This document shows, piece after piece, positions 27,688-37,392 of a stretch of DNA of 64,000 nucleotides. Below the pieces are notes generated by a model that had not been told where the DNA came from, did no database searches, and saw only the letters and a program-made list of their open reading frames with translations. Numbering within the stretch: position 1 is the stretch's first letter; every line of letters starts with the position of its first letter. Source of the DNA: Streptohalobacillus salinus (GTDB lineage Bacteria > Bacillota > Bacilli > Bacillales > Amphibacillaceae); the NCBI RefSeq assembly GCF_003201605.1, contig NZ_QJJR01000003.1, positions 243,689-307,688 on the forward strand, written 5' to 3'. A program made the translations under genes and the position numbers.

Positions 27688-28704
27688 TTAGCCTTGTCTT
27701 AAGTCCAATACTGAGTCACGTGTGACAATCTTCCCTTTAACTGACGTACGCCCGTAACTCTTATTTTTTCCTTGTACTTTTCTCGTAATCAATTTTACCG
27801 CTTGGGTAACCATTTCATTGATATCGACTTCTACTGTCGTTAAGTTAGGTTCTGTAATCGTGGCATAAATATCATTATCAAACCCAACCACTGAAATATC
27901 TTCCGGTACACGGTAGCCCTCTTTCTTAAGGCGATTGACCAATAAATGAGCCACCTGGTCACAATTACAGACGAACGCAGTTGGCAATGCTTCAGGCAAA
28001 TCAAAAGTAATATATTTACCCCGTTCATCACGGTCGCGAATAATCCAGTCTTCATTTAAAGCAATCCGGTGTTCGAGTAACGATTTATAGTAACCTAAAA
28101 AGCGATCTTGAATGCTACTCGTTGCATATAAATTACCAACATAACCAATTGAAGTATGACCTTTGCCCACTAAATAGTTGGTTATGTCGTACGCCCCGTA
28201 AAAGTTGTCGGTAATAATCGAATCAATTTCATCATGTTCATCATAAAAGTCTAAGAAGACTTTTGGCATGTCCATCTCTTTGACAAGCGAAATGAATTCA
28301 GGACTTAATTGGCCTAAGAAAATAAAACCATCGACTTTTTTTTCATAGTATAAGCGCGGCAGGCGCAATGCTTCTTCGTCTTCACTTGATAAAATGTTCA
28401 TAATCCCGTAGTAACCATAGCGCTCAAATTGTTTGGCAGCTTCTTGATACGCTCTAAAGTAAAAGGATTGACTCATCCCACCTGAAAAACGTTCGGGAAT
28501 CACTACGCCAATGTTATACGTTAAGCCATTTTTCATTGATTTTGCTGTTGTATTGTAACGATAGCCCATTTCATCTGCTAGCTTTTTAATCTTTTCTTTT
28601 AAGGCATCACTGACACCATCTTTGTCATTTAGCGCTTTAGAGATGGTTACACTACTTACCCCAAGTTTTTCTGCAATGTCTTTCATTGTTATGTTCGATT
28701 TCAT
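27688..28704 (-). CDS. LacI-family regulator of the mannan genes
   Basis: Sequence-specific repressor. The helix-turn-helix is at the extreme N-terminus (TMKDIAEKLGVSSVTISKAL), followed by hinge helix TTAKSMKNGL and a sugar-binding domain starting NIGVVIPERF. About 338 residues. ATG at 28704 gives the compact start seen in LacI proteins; ATG at 28719 adds five residues and neither has an ideal ribosome site. It lies between the two mannan operons, whose promoters share TTAACTT/AAGTTAA palindromes, and a further palindrome lies before its own gene at 28794-28807. The effector is probably a mannan-derived disaccharide (inference). Confidence 0.87.
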   Translation of the reverse strand: MKSNITMKDIAEKLGVSSVTISKALNDKDGVSDALKEKIKKLADEMGYRYNTTAKSMKNGLTYNIGVVIPERFSGGMSQSFYFRAYQEAAKQFERYGYYGIMNILSSEDEEALRLPRLYYEKKVDGFIFLGQLSPEFISLVKEMDMPKVFLDFYDEHDEIDSIITDNFYGAYDITNYLVGKGHTSIGYVGNLYATSSIQDRFLGYYKSLLEHRIALNEDWIIRDRDERGKYITFDLPEALPTAFVCNCDQVAHLLVNRLKKEGYRVPEDISVVGFDNDIYATITEPNLTTVEVDINEMVTQAVKLITRKVQGKNKSYGRTSVKGKIVTRDSVLDLRQG

Positions 28705-28793
28705 ATCTCCACGTCCCATCTTCTCTTACTCAGTATATTCAGCACAGCAATCCACTTAACCAGACAATAACGTACATACGTTTGGTTTAGGTT

Positions 28794-28807
28794 AAGTAAA
28801 TTTACTT
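28794..28807. promoter_or_regulatory. Perfect palindrome AAGTAAATTTACTT upstream of the LacI gene
   Basis: A 14-base perfect palindrome about 90 bases before the LacI start, flanked by TTAA and by TTAACTAAATTAA at 28814-28826. Candidate autoregulatory operator, related to but not identical with the sites at 26742 and 31268. Confidence 0.55.
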
Positions 28808-28898
28808 TATTGATTAACTAAATTAACCCCTACTTTTATACTATCAAATCTCAGTTGAATAAGCAATATCAAAGGACGCAGCGATTGTTTATCGATGA

Positions 28899-30074
28899 TT
28901 ATTTATTAAGTAACGCTTCATTTCTTTCAATCAAGTTTTTCCGTTGTTTTGCATTATCTAAGGAACGGAAAGGATCAGCGGGTGTATTAAACGTGTAATC
29001 GACTAATTTATCAATTGTTGTGGTCGCTACATGTATTCGTGTATCACTTGAAGCGTAGTAAATAAAGACCTCATTCTTCTCATTTACGACGGCACCGTTA
29101 CAGAAAATAACATTTGAGACATCTCCTACACGTTCGCCATCATAAGGAGCAATAAAGTGTCCACCCGGCGTTGCGATTACTTTCGTTGGATCATCTAAAT
29201 CGGTCGCTAGTGTATAAAGCACATAGCGAAGACCAGCTGCGGTATTACGCACACCGTGCGCAATATGAATCCATCCTTTATCCGTCTTAATCGGCGCTGG
29301 TCCTTGACCGTTCTTCACTTCATAAATTGTATGATAGCGGCGCTCATGAATCACTTTTTCTTCACGAATAACCGGTTGTTCAATTGTATCTGTTAAGCCA
29401 AATGCAATCCCACCACCCGTACCTGTGGAGATAAAACCGTCCTGCGGACGGGTATAGAAGGCATACTTCCCATCAATAAACTCCGGGTGTAAGACCACAT
29501 TCCGTTGTTGCGGCGACGGCGTTTCAACATTAGGAAGTCGCTCCCACGTTTTTAAATCTTTTGTTCGCACTAACCCCGCTTGAGCAGTTGCACTGGAGGT
29601 ATCCATCACAGGTGCATCTTTATCTTTACTTTCTGAACAGTAAATGCCATAGATAAAACCATCTTCATGGTGAACAAGACGCATGTCATACATGTTTGTT
29701 TCAGTTGCATCATTGTCATCCCAAACAAGCGGCGCATCTATAAAGCGAAACGTATCAATGCCGTTATCACTGACAGCTAAAGCGAAAATCGACTTTCGAT
29801 CTAACCCCTCCATACGCACAACCAAATAATACTTGCCTTCAAAATAGAGGGCGCCAGGATTAAAGGCAGCATTGACTCCTAGTCTTTCTTGGAAATTGGG
29901 ATTCGTTTTTTGGTTTAAATCAAACCGCCAATGGATCGGCACATGATGCCGCGTTAACGCCGGAAAGATGTAACGCTCATAGATTCCGTTATAAAATTCC
30001 GTATTGACCTCATTTTTTCGTTCGAGTAGCGCTTCTTGCTTTTCTTTTAATGTGTAATATTTATCATGGATCAT
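28899..30074 (-). CDS. 4-O-beta-D-mannosyl-D-glucose phosphorylase (GH130_1)
   Basis: Phosphorolyses mannosyl-beta-1,4-glucose to mannose-1-phosphate and glucose. The 391-residue length and long N-terminal helix are typical of subfamily 1, such as the Bacteroides fragilis enzyme. Propeller motifs include [33 protein letters not shown] with the proton-donor Asp, and [19 protein letters not shown]. It begins one base after the epimerase stop. Epimerase plus this phosphorylase is the established mannobiose pathway of Bacteroides and Ruminococcus, so the assignment is firm. Confidence 0.93.
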   Translation of the reverse strand: MIHDKYYTLKEKQEALLERKNEVNTEFYNGIYERYIFPALTRHHVPIHWRFDLNQKTNPNFQERLGVNAAFNPGALYFEGKYYLVVRMEGLDRKSIFALAVSDNGIDTFRFIDAPLVWDDNDATETNMYDMRLVHHEDGFIYGIYCSESKDKDAPVMDTSSATAQAGLVRTKDLKTWERLPNVETPSPQQRNVVLHPEFIDGKYAFYTRPQDGFISTGTGGGIAFGLTDTIEQPVIREEKVIHERRYHTIYEVKNGQGPAPIKTDKGWIHIAHGVRNTAAGLRYVLYTLATDLDDPTKVIATPGGHFIAPYDGERVGDVSNVIFCNGAVVNEKNEVFIYYASSDTRIHVATTTIDKLVDYTFNTPADPFRSLDNAKQRKNLIERNEALLNK

Positions 30075-30075
30075 A

Positions 30076-31236
30076 TTATGACATCCTCTCTATTAGTTCT
30101 AAACAACAACGCGTATTGTGATACGATACTTTCCATGGTTCGACTAGATCTCGTTCCACCGGCACCCCGTCTGGATCAATCGCCCAGTACCATTCCCCTC
30201 GTTCTCGCTTATCTTTCACCGTATGAATAATGTATGACCAAGCACCTTCAGCCGCTTCTTTAAAAGCAACATTTCCAGTTTTCTCATATGCATTATAAAA
30301 ACCAACAACAGCTTCTGCTTGTACCCACCAAATTCTTGTGCGGTCGATACGCCCGTTTTCTCGTTCATTGACAAGGGATCCGTCAGCTTCAACAGCCACA
30401 CCTAATATATTTTCAGCAATCGCAATCACCATCGCATGATATTCATCTGCTTCGATATCAAGTACTTTTAACGCCTCATCAATTAACCACGATGCTTCAA
30501 TGTCGTGCCCAAATGATTGTAAGTCTAGCAGACGCTCCCAATCTTTATTGAAAAAGACACCTAAAAAATGATCTTCTTGATACATTTTCGTCAGATGCAG
30601 CGACAACACGTGGAGTAGACGCGCTCTTAGTTCAGCAAATGGATATGCTTTATATAAGTTTGTGTACGCTTCTAAAATATGAATATGCGTATTCATCGTA
30701 ATATCTGCCGTCACACCGTTTTCACTTAACATCTCATTCGGCACTTCTTCCCAAGTACGGTTAAACGCTTCTTTGTACGCTTGATTCTTTTCATCAAAAC
30801 CCTTTGTTTCAATTAAATCATATAGATCGAGCGCCAGCTGTATTGCTTCCTCATCCTTTGTCACGCGGTAATACTCACTTAGACCATAGATGGCAAACGC
30901 TTGTGCATAGATGTGCTTGCGGTCATCGACACAGACACCCTTATAGTCAAGCATCCAGTACAGACCGCGATGCGCCTTGTCAATACATTGTTCCTTCAGG
31001 AAACGAAACAGATGCGTAGCCATTGTTAAATACACCGGGTTTCCGAGTACACGATAAGCACTTGAGAACGCCCATAGATGACGCGCTGTCGCAATGCCGC
31101 CTTTATCACCTTCACGATTAATCGCCAAATCAAAAGCTACCGTACCATAAAGCCCACCATACTGTTCGTCTTTGAGTTTGATCCAAAACGGAAGAATCGA
31201 ATCGGTTAATTCTTCGGTTATTGTTTGTTTATTCAT
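30076..31236 (-). CDS. Cellobiose 2-epimerase (mannobiose to mannosylglucose)
   Basis: Epimerises the reducing-end sugar of beta-1,4 disaccharides, here most likely mannobiose to mannosylglucose. It has the alpha6/alpha6 barrel of the GlcNAc 2-epimerase family. Signature residues are in [32 protein letters not shown] (His-Asp pair), [18 protein letters not shown] and the C-terminal [10 protein letters not shown]. The frame extends to 31320, but AAAGGAGG sits 7 bases before ATG at 31236, giving 386 residues, the normal length. First gene of a two-gene operon with the phosphorylase. Confidence 0.94.
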   Translation of the reverse strand: MNKQTITEELTDSILPFWIKLKDEQYGGLYGTVAFDLAINREGDKGGIATARHLWAFSSAYRVLGNPVYLTMATHLFRFLKEQCIDKAHRGLYWMLDYKGVCVDDRKHIYAQAFAIYGLSEYYRVTKDEEAIQLALDLYDLIETKGFDEKNQAYKEAFNRTWEEVPNEMLSENGVTADITMNTHIHILEAYTNLYKAYPFAELRARLLHVLSLHLTKMYQEDHFLGVFFNKDWERLLDLQSFGHDIEASWLIDEALKVLDIEADEYHAMVIAIAENILGVAVEADGSLVNERENGRIDRTRIWWVQAEAVVGFYNAYEKTGNVAFKEAAEGAWSYIIHTVKDKRERGEWYWAIDPDGVPVERDLVEPWKVSYHNTRCCLELIERMS

Positions 31237-31717
31237 CCAATTACCTCCTTTTTTAGCTAATCGATAACTTAATAAGTTAATAGTAATGAATTGAAACAAT
31301 CTTGTCAATAGAAAGCGCATACTTAACGATTAAATCCAGCCTCCTCAAGAGCTTCTTTGCCCCACGCTCCACTAAGTCCCCCTTAACACATTATTTACTT
31401 TCACACACTTTCATTCGACAAAGGCGTTTCTCGAACTTTACCGCCACACCTTTCCCTTCGTGATTTTTCACTATATACTAGATAAAGGCGCAAAAGCTGG
31501 TTCAGCTTTTACTAACGGCAAATTTATTCATTGTTTTTCCTCCCTAAGTCATTCGGAAAATCCGCATTTAATGAAGGTTACCGTTATATACCACGCAAAA
31601 TGCACAAACCAGTAAAGTTCCGTAACGAAACGGAAAAAGTACACGTGGTAATGAAAGCGCTTGTAAAATAGAATGAAACTGTACTCATCACATACTAATT
31701 CGAAAGGAGCTGTTACT
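31237..31717. other. 481-base intergenic region between epimerase and PTS operons
   Basis: No gene is seen. It holds the epimerase promoter and operator (31260-31308) and an inverted repeat AAAAGCTG-gtt-CAGCTTTT at 31492-31510. It also holds a second inverted repeat, TTCCGT-aacgaa-ACGGAA, at 31618-31635, which may be a site for the LicR-like regulator. A cre-like TGAAAGCGCTTGTA at 31652-31665 overlaps a TAAAAT -10 candidate of the PTS operon. Confidence 0.6.
31260..31308 (-). promoter_or_regulatory. Promoter and operator of the epimerase operon
   Basis: TTGACA, 17 bases, TACTAT on the minus strand (31280-31308), with AACTTA-a-TAAGTT operator halves (31266-31278) directly downstream. The stretch ATCGATAACTTAAT is identical to one at 17071-17084 before the alpha-galactosidase. 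Confidence 0.75.
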
Positions 31718-32026
31718 ATGAAACGTATTGTACTCGCTTGTTCTGCCGGCATGTCAACAAGTTTACTCGTGACAAAAATGGAAGAGGAAGCAACATCGCG
31801 CGGTTTAGACACAAAAATTTGGGCAGTGGCTCAAGACAAAGCACCTGAAGCAATGAAAGAAGCAGATGTGTTGTTGATCGGACCACAAATGCGCTTTATG
31901 AAACGCAAGTTTCAAGAAATTGCAGACCAAGAAAACATTCCATTAGATGTTATTGATGCCATGAGCTACGGCCGGATTGACGGAAAAGCTGTTTTAGATC
32001 ACGCATTAAAATTAATCGAAGGTTAA
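31718..32026 (+). CDS. PTS lactose/cellobiose-family EIIB
   Basis: Phosphocarrier domain that passes phosphate from EIIA to the sugar. The active Cys is in IVLACSAGMSTSLLVTKM at residues 4-21. 102 residues, the usual size. The frame reaches back to 31673 (GTG class), but AAAGGAG precedes ATG at 31718. It opens a IIB-IIC-IIA-glycosidase operon. Confidence 0.94.
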   Translation: MKRIVLACSAGMSTSLLVTKMEEEATSRGLDTKIWAVAQDKAPEAMKEADVLLIGPQMRFMKRKFQEIADQENIPLDVIDAMSYGRIDGKAVLDHALKLIEG

Positions 32027-32052
32027 TTGCTAGATAAAAGGGAGGAAAAACA

Positions 32053-33345
32053 ATGAATAAATTTATGTCGATGTTAGAGAATATTTTGCTGCCAATCGCA
32101 GACAAATTAAACAACAACCGTTATTTAACTGCACTTCGTAACGGGTTTATGGTTGCCTTACCACTGATTATTTTCGGTTCTATCTTTGTTGTTATCGCAA
32201 ACTTGCCATTCTTAGATAAATTAATCGGTGAAGAAGCTTACGCGACCTATCAATCAACACTCGGACCTGCCTCAGCGGCAACCTTAAGCATTATGGGGTT
32301 ATTCGTTATCATGGGGATTGGTTATAAGATGGTTGAGCAACGTGGCGGTGAAGCTGTCTACGGTGCCGCTGTTGCTGTTGCTGCCTTCTTAGTTTTGACA
32401 CCGCAAGTACTTGACGGTGTGAGCAACGTCATTCCAACAAATATTTTAGGTGCACAAGGGATGTTCTTAGGTATTTTCACTGCCTTTATCGCAGCGGAGT
32501 TGTACCAACTCTTTGTGAGCAAGAAATTAACAATCAAAATGCCACAAGGTGTCCCAAGCGCTGTATCACGTTCGTTTAGCGCATTGATACCAATTTCACT
32601 AACCCTAACTATTTTCTTAGGGATTCGGATTATTTTCAGTTACACACCTTATGATACTGTTCAAAACTTTATTTACACCTTGATTCAAGAACCTTTAACC
32701 GCTTTAGGTAGCGGCCTGCCAGCAACCTTGATTGCTGTGTTGTTAATTCAAGTCTTCTGGTTCTTTGGTTTACACGGTCAAATCATTATCAACTCAATCT
32801 TTGACCCAATCTGGTATGCATTGAATGAAGAGAATTTAACGGCTTTCCAAGCAGGAGAAGCTTTACCAAACATTGTAACGAAACAATTTATTGATACCTT
32901 CATCGTAGGTATTGGTGGCTCAGGGATGACGTTAGCTGTTCTTATCGCAATCTTCGTTGTCGCTAAAAGTCGTCAACTACGTGAACTCGGGAAACTCGGG
33001 GGACCTTCTGGGATCTTTAACGTGAACGAGCCGGTTATCTTTGGTTTACCAATCATTATGAACCCACTCGTTATTATTCCATGGTTATTTGCTCCCGTTG
33101 TCGTAGCGGCAGTGACTTACTTTGCCATGTACACAGGATTTGCACCAAGGCCTGCCGGTCTCATTGTTCCTTGGACAACACCTGCACTTTTAAGTGGGTA
33201 TCTCGCTACCGGGAATAATATTATGGGTACTGTGATGCAGCTGATCAATATGGCAATCGTCTTTGTTATCTGGGTACCATTCCTAAAAGTAATGGATAAG
33301 CAATATTACGAGTCCGAACAAAAAGCTGCACAATCAGCTGAATAA
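32053..33345 (+). CDS. PTS cellobiose-type EIIC permease
   Basis: Membrane channel of the beta-glucoside/cellobiose PTS. About ten hydrophobic helices are visible. Family motifs include NRYLTALRNGFMVALPLIIF near the N-terminus, FWFFGLHGQ, and GIFNVNEPVIFGLPIIMNP with the conserved NEP for sugar binding. 430 residues is typical. GGGAGGAAAAACA before ATG. Follows EIIB by 26 bases. Confidence 0.95.
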   Translation: MNKFMSMLENILLPIADKLNNNRYLTALRNGFMVALPLIIFGSIFVVIANLPFLDKLIGEEAYATYQSTLGPASAATLSIMGLFVIMGIGYKMVEQRGGEAVYGAAVAVAAFLVLTPQVLDGVSNVIPTNILGAQGMFLGIFTAFIAAELYQLFVSKKLTIKMPQGVPSAVSRSFSALIPISLTLTIFLGIRIIFSYTPYDTVQNFIYTLIQEPLTALGSGLPATLIAVLLIQVFWFFGLHGQIIINSIFDPIWYALNEENLTAFQAGEALPNIVTKQFIDTFIVGIGGSGMTLAVLIAIFVVAKSRQLRELGKLGGPSGIFNVNEPVIFGLPIIMNPLVIIPWLFAPVVVAAVTYFAMYTGFAPRPAGLIVPWTTPALLSGYLATGNNIMGTVMQLINMAIVFVIWVPFLKVMDKQYYESEQKAAQSAE

Positions 33346-33384
33346 CTAAACAATTAACAACACTTGAAAAGATACAAGTAATCT

Positions 33385-33419
33385 GGCTGGGTCGATATCT
33401 TCTTGATATCGGCACAGCC
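33385..33419 (+). promoter_or_regulatory. Hairpin between EIIC and EIIA genes
   Basis: GGCTG...CGATATC-ttctt-GATATCG...CAGCC followed by TTTCT. It is a partial terminator or processing stem inside the PTS operon. Confidence 0.5.
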
Positions 33420-33447
33420 TTTCTATCACCAAAAAGGGGGAAATCAT

Positions 33448-33759
33448 ATGGCACAGTCCATGACAGAAATCGCTTTTCAAATTATTTTGTTTGCCGGTAA
33501 CGGGAAATCGAGTGCAATGGAAGCTATCCATGAAGCAAAAGAAGGAAATTTCGAAGAAGCTGACAATAAAATCAAAGAGGCAAGTGAAGAACTAAGTCGC
33601 GCACATCGCTTCCAAACGGAACTCTTACAACAAGAAGCAAGCGGTGAAAGTAAAGATATTAATATTATTTTAATTCACTCGCAAGATCATTTAATGACTT
33701 CAATGACTGTGCGCGATTTAGCCATTGAAATTATTGAAATTTACCGTACTAGACAATAA
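33448..33759 (+). CDS. PTS lactose/cellobiose-family EIIA
   Basis: Takes phosphate from HPr on His in IILIHSQDHLMTSMTVRDLA (near residue 76). Three-helix bundle with FQIILFAGNGKSSAMEAI near the start. 103 residues, as usual. AAGGGGG lies before ATG at 33448, whereas the frame upstream to 33403 lacks a site. Confidence 0.94.
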   Translation: MAQSMTEIAFQIILFAGNGKSSAMEAIHEAKEGNFEEADNKIKEASEELSRAHRFQTELLQQEASGESKDINIILIHSQDHLMTSMTVRDLAIEIIEIYRTRQ

Positions 33760-33779
33760 CGAGAAAGGACGCGATTGAT

Positions 33780-35156
33780 TTGACATACACATTTCCAAAA
33801 GACTTCTACTGGGGCTCAGCTGCTTCAGCCGAACAAACAGAAGGTAACCAGAACGGCAAAAAAGAACAAACAATTTGGGATTATTGGTATGAACTAGAAC
33901 CTAATCGATTCTACGATGAAGTAGGTCCCGGCAAAACATCAGACTTCTATAACCGCTACCAAGAAGACATTAAAAACATGAAAGCATTCGGGCATAACAG
34001 TTTCCGAATGTCCATCTCATGGGCGCGCTTAATAAACAAAGATGGTTCAATCAACGATGAGGCGGTCGCCTTTTATAACCAAGTTATTGATTGTTTAATC
34101 GATCATGATATTGAACCTTTCGCTAACTTATTCCACTTTGATATGCCTATGTATGAACAAGAAAAAGGCGGTTTTGAATCACGCGATGTTATTGAAGATT
34201 ACTTAGCTTTCGCTAAAACTGCATTTTCTCTTTTCGCCGATCGAGTGAAGACGTGGTTTACCTTCAATGAACCGATTGTCCCTGTTGAAGGCGGCTACCT
34301 TTATGATTTTCATTATCCCAACGTGGTTGATGCGCGTCGCGCATTTCAAGTCGCATACCATACCATTGTTGCTCATAAAAAAGTAGTAAAACACTATAAA
34401 GCAACTTATGACGGGCAAATTGGCATTGTCTTAAACTTAACACCTTCTTATCCAAGAAGTCAGCACAAAGCAGACCTTGAAGCCAGCCACATTTGTGATT
34501 TATTCTTTAATCGCAGTTTCTTAGATCCGGTTGTAAAGGGTGCGTTTCCTCAGGATTTGATTAAGCTGTTAGATGAACATAATCATCTCCCTGACACACA
34601 TGCGGAAGATGCTGAATTAATAAAAGGAAATCCTATCGATTTATTAGGGGTAAATTATTACCAACCTCGCCGCGTTAAAGCAAAAGCGCATCAACCCAAT
34701 CCGAACGGTCCTTTCTTACCTGATTGGTTCTTCGATAATTACGAAATGCCTGGGCGTAAGATGAATGTCTATCGAGGTTGGGAGATTTACGAAAAGGGTG
34801 TCTATGACATCATGATCAACCTACGTGATAATTATGATAATATCCCGTCATTTATTTCCGAAAACGGAATGGGTGTCCAAAACGAAGAACGCTTTCTCAA
34901 GGATGGCCGAATTGAAGATGATTACCGCATCGACTTTATCGCTGGTCACTTGAAATGGTTGCACAAAGCCATTGATGAAGGGTGTGACGTACGAGGTTAT
35001 CACTTATGGACGTTCATGGATAACTGGTCTTGGTCAAATGCTTACAAAAATCGTTATGGCTTCTTTAGTGTTGATCTTGCGACAGGTGAACGCACCGCGA
35101 AAAAAAGCGCATATTGGTTTAACGATTTAGCAACAACCAATGAATTAAATAGCTAA
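33780..35156 (+). CDS. 6-phospho-beta-glucosidase (GH1)
   Basis: Hydrolyses the phosphorylated disaccharide delivered by the PTS to glucose-6-phosphate and glucose. Acid/base Glu in TFNEP (about residue 162), nucleophile Glu in ISENGMG (about 359). At the sugar O6 pocket the usual Glu-Trp of non-phospho GH1 enzymes is replaced: the segment reads DNWSWSNAYKNRYGF, with Ser, Lys and Tyr able to hold a 6-phosphate. TTG start at 33780 after AAAGGA. 458 residues. Last gene of the PTS operon. Confidence 0.92.
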   Translation: MTYTFPKDFYWGSAASAEQTEGNQNGKKEQTIWDYWYELEPNRFYDEVGPGKTSDFYNRYQEDIKNMKAFGHNSFRMSISWARLINKDGSINDEAVAFYNQVIDCLIDHDIEPFANLFHFDMPMYEQEKGGFESRDVIEDYLAFAKTAFSLFADRVKTWFTFNEPIVPVEGGYLYDFHYPNVVDARRAFQVAYHTIVAHKKVVKHYKATYDGQIGIVLNLTPSYPRSQHKADLEASHICDLFFNRSFLDPVVKGAFPQDLIKLLDEHNHLPDTHAEDAELIKGNPIDLLGVNYYQPRRVKAKAHQPNPNGPFLPDWFFDNYEMPGRKMNVYRGWEIYEKGVYDIMINLRDNYDNIPSFISENGMGVQNEERFLKDGRIEDDYRIDFIAGHLKWLHKAIDEGCDVRGYHLWTFMDNWSWSNAYKNRYGFFSVDLATGERTAKKSAYWFNDLATTNELNS

Positions 35157-35160
35157 TTTG

Positions 35161-35196
35161 AACAAGGCGTAGTGGAATTAAACACTACGCTTTGTA
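35161..35196 (+). terminator. Terminator of the cellobiose PTS operon
   Basis: AAGGCGTAGTG pairs with CACTACGCTTT across an 8-base loop. The T run is short. Confidence 0.65.
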
Positions 35197-35320
35197 CTTA
35201 TTACAGTTAAAGGTGTAATTTATTTGTAAAGACAGATGGATTTACACTTAGCGTGCTGTTTTTGCGTTATACTTAAACTAGATGAATAGATAAATACACT
35301 GATAAGAAAGGAGGTCTATC

Positions 35321-37258
35321 ATGCAAAACCGGATAAATACCATCCTACAAGAACTTATCGCTAAAGATGAACCGATGACTGGCGATGCACTTGCCGCCCT
35401 GTTAGATGTTAGTTCCCGAACGATCCGTGATGACATCAAGCAACTCGATTATGCTCTAGCTGATCAAGGTGCTTATATAAAATCCACGCGTGGTCTTGGT
35501 TATACGTTAATTATTGAAGATGAACACGCCTTTAGACTTTACCTACAACGGTTCACTCAGTCTGAACAAGAAGATGATTTCACTCAACCCGATCAACGCG
35601 TGCGGTATTTAATTCACCGCTTCCTTCTAGCGGAACAGTATTTAAAGCTAGATGATTTGATTGAGGAAATGCACATTAGTCGGTCGACCATTCAAAGTGA
35701 TTTACGCCAAGTAAAAGAACAGCTACGTCCCTACGACTTGATTCTGCATCACAAGCCTAATTACGGTCTTAAATTGCAAGGAACCGAAGTTAAAGTTAGG
35801 TTTGCTTTATCACAATTTCTATTTAATGAACGTGAAGTGAAAGAAACAATGATTTGGAAAAAACAGTTGGCTACAATCAGCAACATGACCGAATCTCAAC
35901 TTCAGTCAATTTGGACCTTACTGATTCAAGCGACGCAACAACATCAGATCAGTCTTTCTGATATCGCAATGAATAACTTGTTTATCCATATTGCGATTGC
36001 CTATAAACGCATTAAAGACGGACATCAAGTATCACTAATTAAACATGACTTAAACGACATCACCAATCAACGCGAATACACCGTTGCATTAGAGATTGTC
36101 AGACGAACCGAGAACATTCTTCATGTTGCATTTCCCGATGTAGAAATCGCTTATATCGCCATTCATTTGCTAGGCACAAAGATGGTCGAAGATAAAAATC
36201 AGAGTGAGGAAGACATTAAGCGCTGGATGCCTGATGATATCTTAATCGTGACCGAAGAAATCCTCGAAACCATTGAGCGAAAGCTGTCACTTGGCATTCA
36301 GCATGATAAAGAATTAATCTTTGGTCTTTGTCTTCATTTGAAGCCTGCCATCAATCGATTCAAATATGGCATGAACGTAAGAAATCCGATGTTGCAGGAG
36401 ATTAAACAAAACTATCCCCTCGCTTTTGAGGCCGGCATTTTGGCTGGTATCGTCCTTGAAGAAGAACTCGATGTCGCTATCGATGAGAACGAAGTCGGCT
36501 ATCTGGCGCTTCATATTGGCGCGGCGATTGAACGGAAAAAGTTGACGCATCGCCCTATTACCTGTTACATTGTCTGCGCTTCTGGTGTAGGGAGTGCACA
36601 ACTCATTAAATATAAGCTCCAAGGTATGTTCGGTTCTAAAATCAATATCCTTGGCACAAGTGAATACTACAAACTCGATCAGCTCCCTTTTAGTCAACTT
36701 GATTTAATCGTGAGTTCTGTTCCAATTAAGGTTCCTTTGCCGGTTCCGGTCGTAGAGGTAAATACCATCTTAACTGAGCAGGATGTCCAAAAAGTGGAGA
36801 CTTTTATTGATACCGATCATGATGAGTTGCTACAATTTATTGATCAAGATGCCGTCTTTTTGAACCAATGTTTTGATTCAAAAGAAGAGACCTTATCATT
36901 TTTAGTTGATGCCTTAAAAGAAAAGCTGGCGTTACCTGACGATTATTTAACTAAAATCTATGAACGCGAAGCGATTGCGCCGACCGCTTTTGGCAACTTA
37001 ATCGCCATTCCGCATCCGATTACCGCGGAAACCAAAACAACTAAACTCGGAATCGTCACTTTGAAAAAGCCCATCGATTGGGCGGGAGAAAAAGTGCAAG
37101 TTGTTATTTTACTTAACGTAAAAAAAGAATCTAACGAAGACTTACAAGCACTCTATAAGCTAATTGGTAAGCTCGTTGAAAATAGACGCCACGTCCAACA
37201 AGTTGCCCAAGCGACAGATTACGAACAATTTATTGATCACTTATTCCAATCAAAATAA
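35321..37258 (+). CDS. PRD-domain PTS-controlled transcriptional activator (LicR/CelR type)
   Basis: Activates the neighbouring PTS operon and is controlled by PTS phosphorylation. Order of domains: helix-turn-helix (1-60, GDALAALLDVSSRTIRDDI), second HTH (about 100-150), two PRDs (about 175-390) with conserved His in YIAIHLLG, GLCLHLKP and YLALHIGAA, EIIB-like (about 405-490, CYIVCASGVGSAQ) and EIIA-like (about 500-645, FGNLIAIPHP). 645 residues matches LicR (641). AAAGGAGG precedes ATG. Transcribed after the PTS operon but with its own leader and terminator. Confidence 0.93.
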   Translation: MQNRINTILQELIAKDEPMTGDALAALLDVSSRTIRDDIKQLDYALADQGAYIKSTRGLGYTLIIEDEHAFRLYLQRFTQSEQEDDFTQPDQRVRYLIHRFLLAEQYLKLDDLIEEMHISRSTIQSDLRQVKEQLRPYDLILHHKPNYGLKLQGTEVKVRFALSQFLFNEREVKETMIWKKQLATISNMTESQLQSIWTLLIQATQQHQISLSDIAMNNLFIHIAIAYKRIKDGHQVSLIKHDLNDITNQREYTVALEIVRRTENILHVAFPDVEIAYIAIHLLGTKMVEDKNQSEEDIKRWMPDDILIVTEEILETIERKLSLGIQHDKELIFGLCLHLKPAINRFKYGMNVRNPMLQEIKQNYPLAFEAGILAGIVLEEELDVAIDENEVGYLALHIGAAIERKKLTHRPITCYIVCASGVGSAQLIKYKLQGMFGSKINILGTSEYYKLDQLPFSQLDLIVSSVPIKVPLPVPVVEVNTILTEQDVQKVETFIDTDHDELLQFIDQDAVFLNQCFDSKEETLSFLVDALKEKLALPDDYLTKIYEREAIAPTAFGNLIAIPHPITAETKTTKLGIVTLKKPIDWAGEKVQVVILLNVKKESNEDLQALYKLIGKLVENRRHVQQVAQATDYEQFIDHLFQSK

Positions 37259-37299
37259 AGCAGGCAAGCTATCATTTCCCTTTCATCCTTATCAAACCA

Positions 37300-37346
37300 G
37301 CAAGAAGGTATCTCGCTTACGGAAGTGAGATACCTTCTTGCATTTT
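37300..37346. terminator. Strong bidirectional terminator
   Basis: GCAAGAAGGTATCTC pairs with GAGATACCTTCTTGC around a 12-base loop. It separates the converging LicR-like and mannanase genes. Confidence 0.9.
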
Positions 37347-37392
37347 CCTATCCTAAGGATTAAACACTCACTTACAATCAGTTAGGCATTTA

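Noticed and set aside
31237..31320. N-terminal extension of the epimerase that looks hydrophobic, like a signal peptide
   Set aside because: It covers the operator and promoter at 31260-31308, and AAAGGAGG directly serves ATG at 31236. The enzyme is cytoplasmic.
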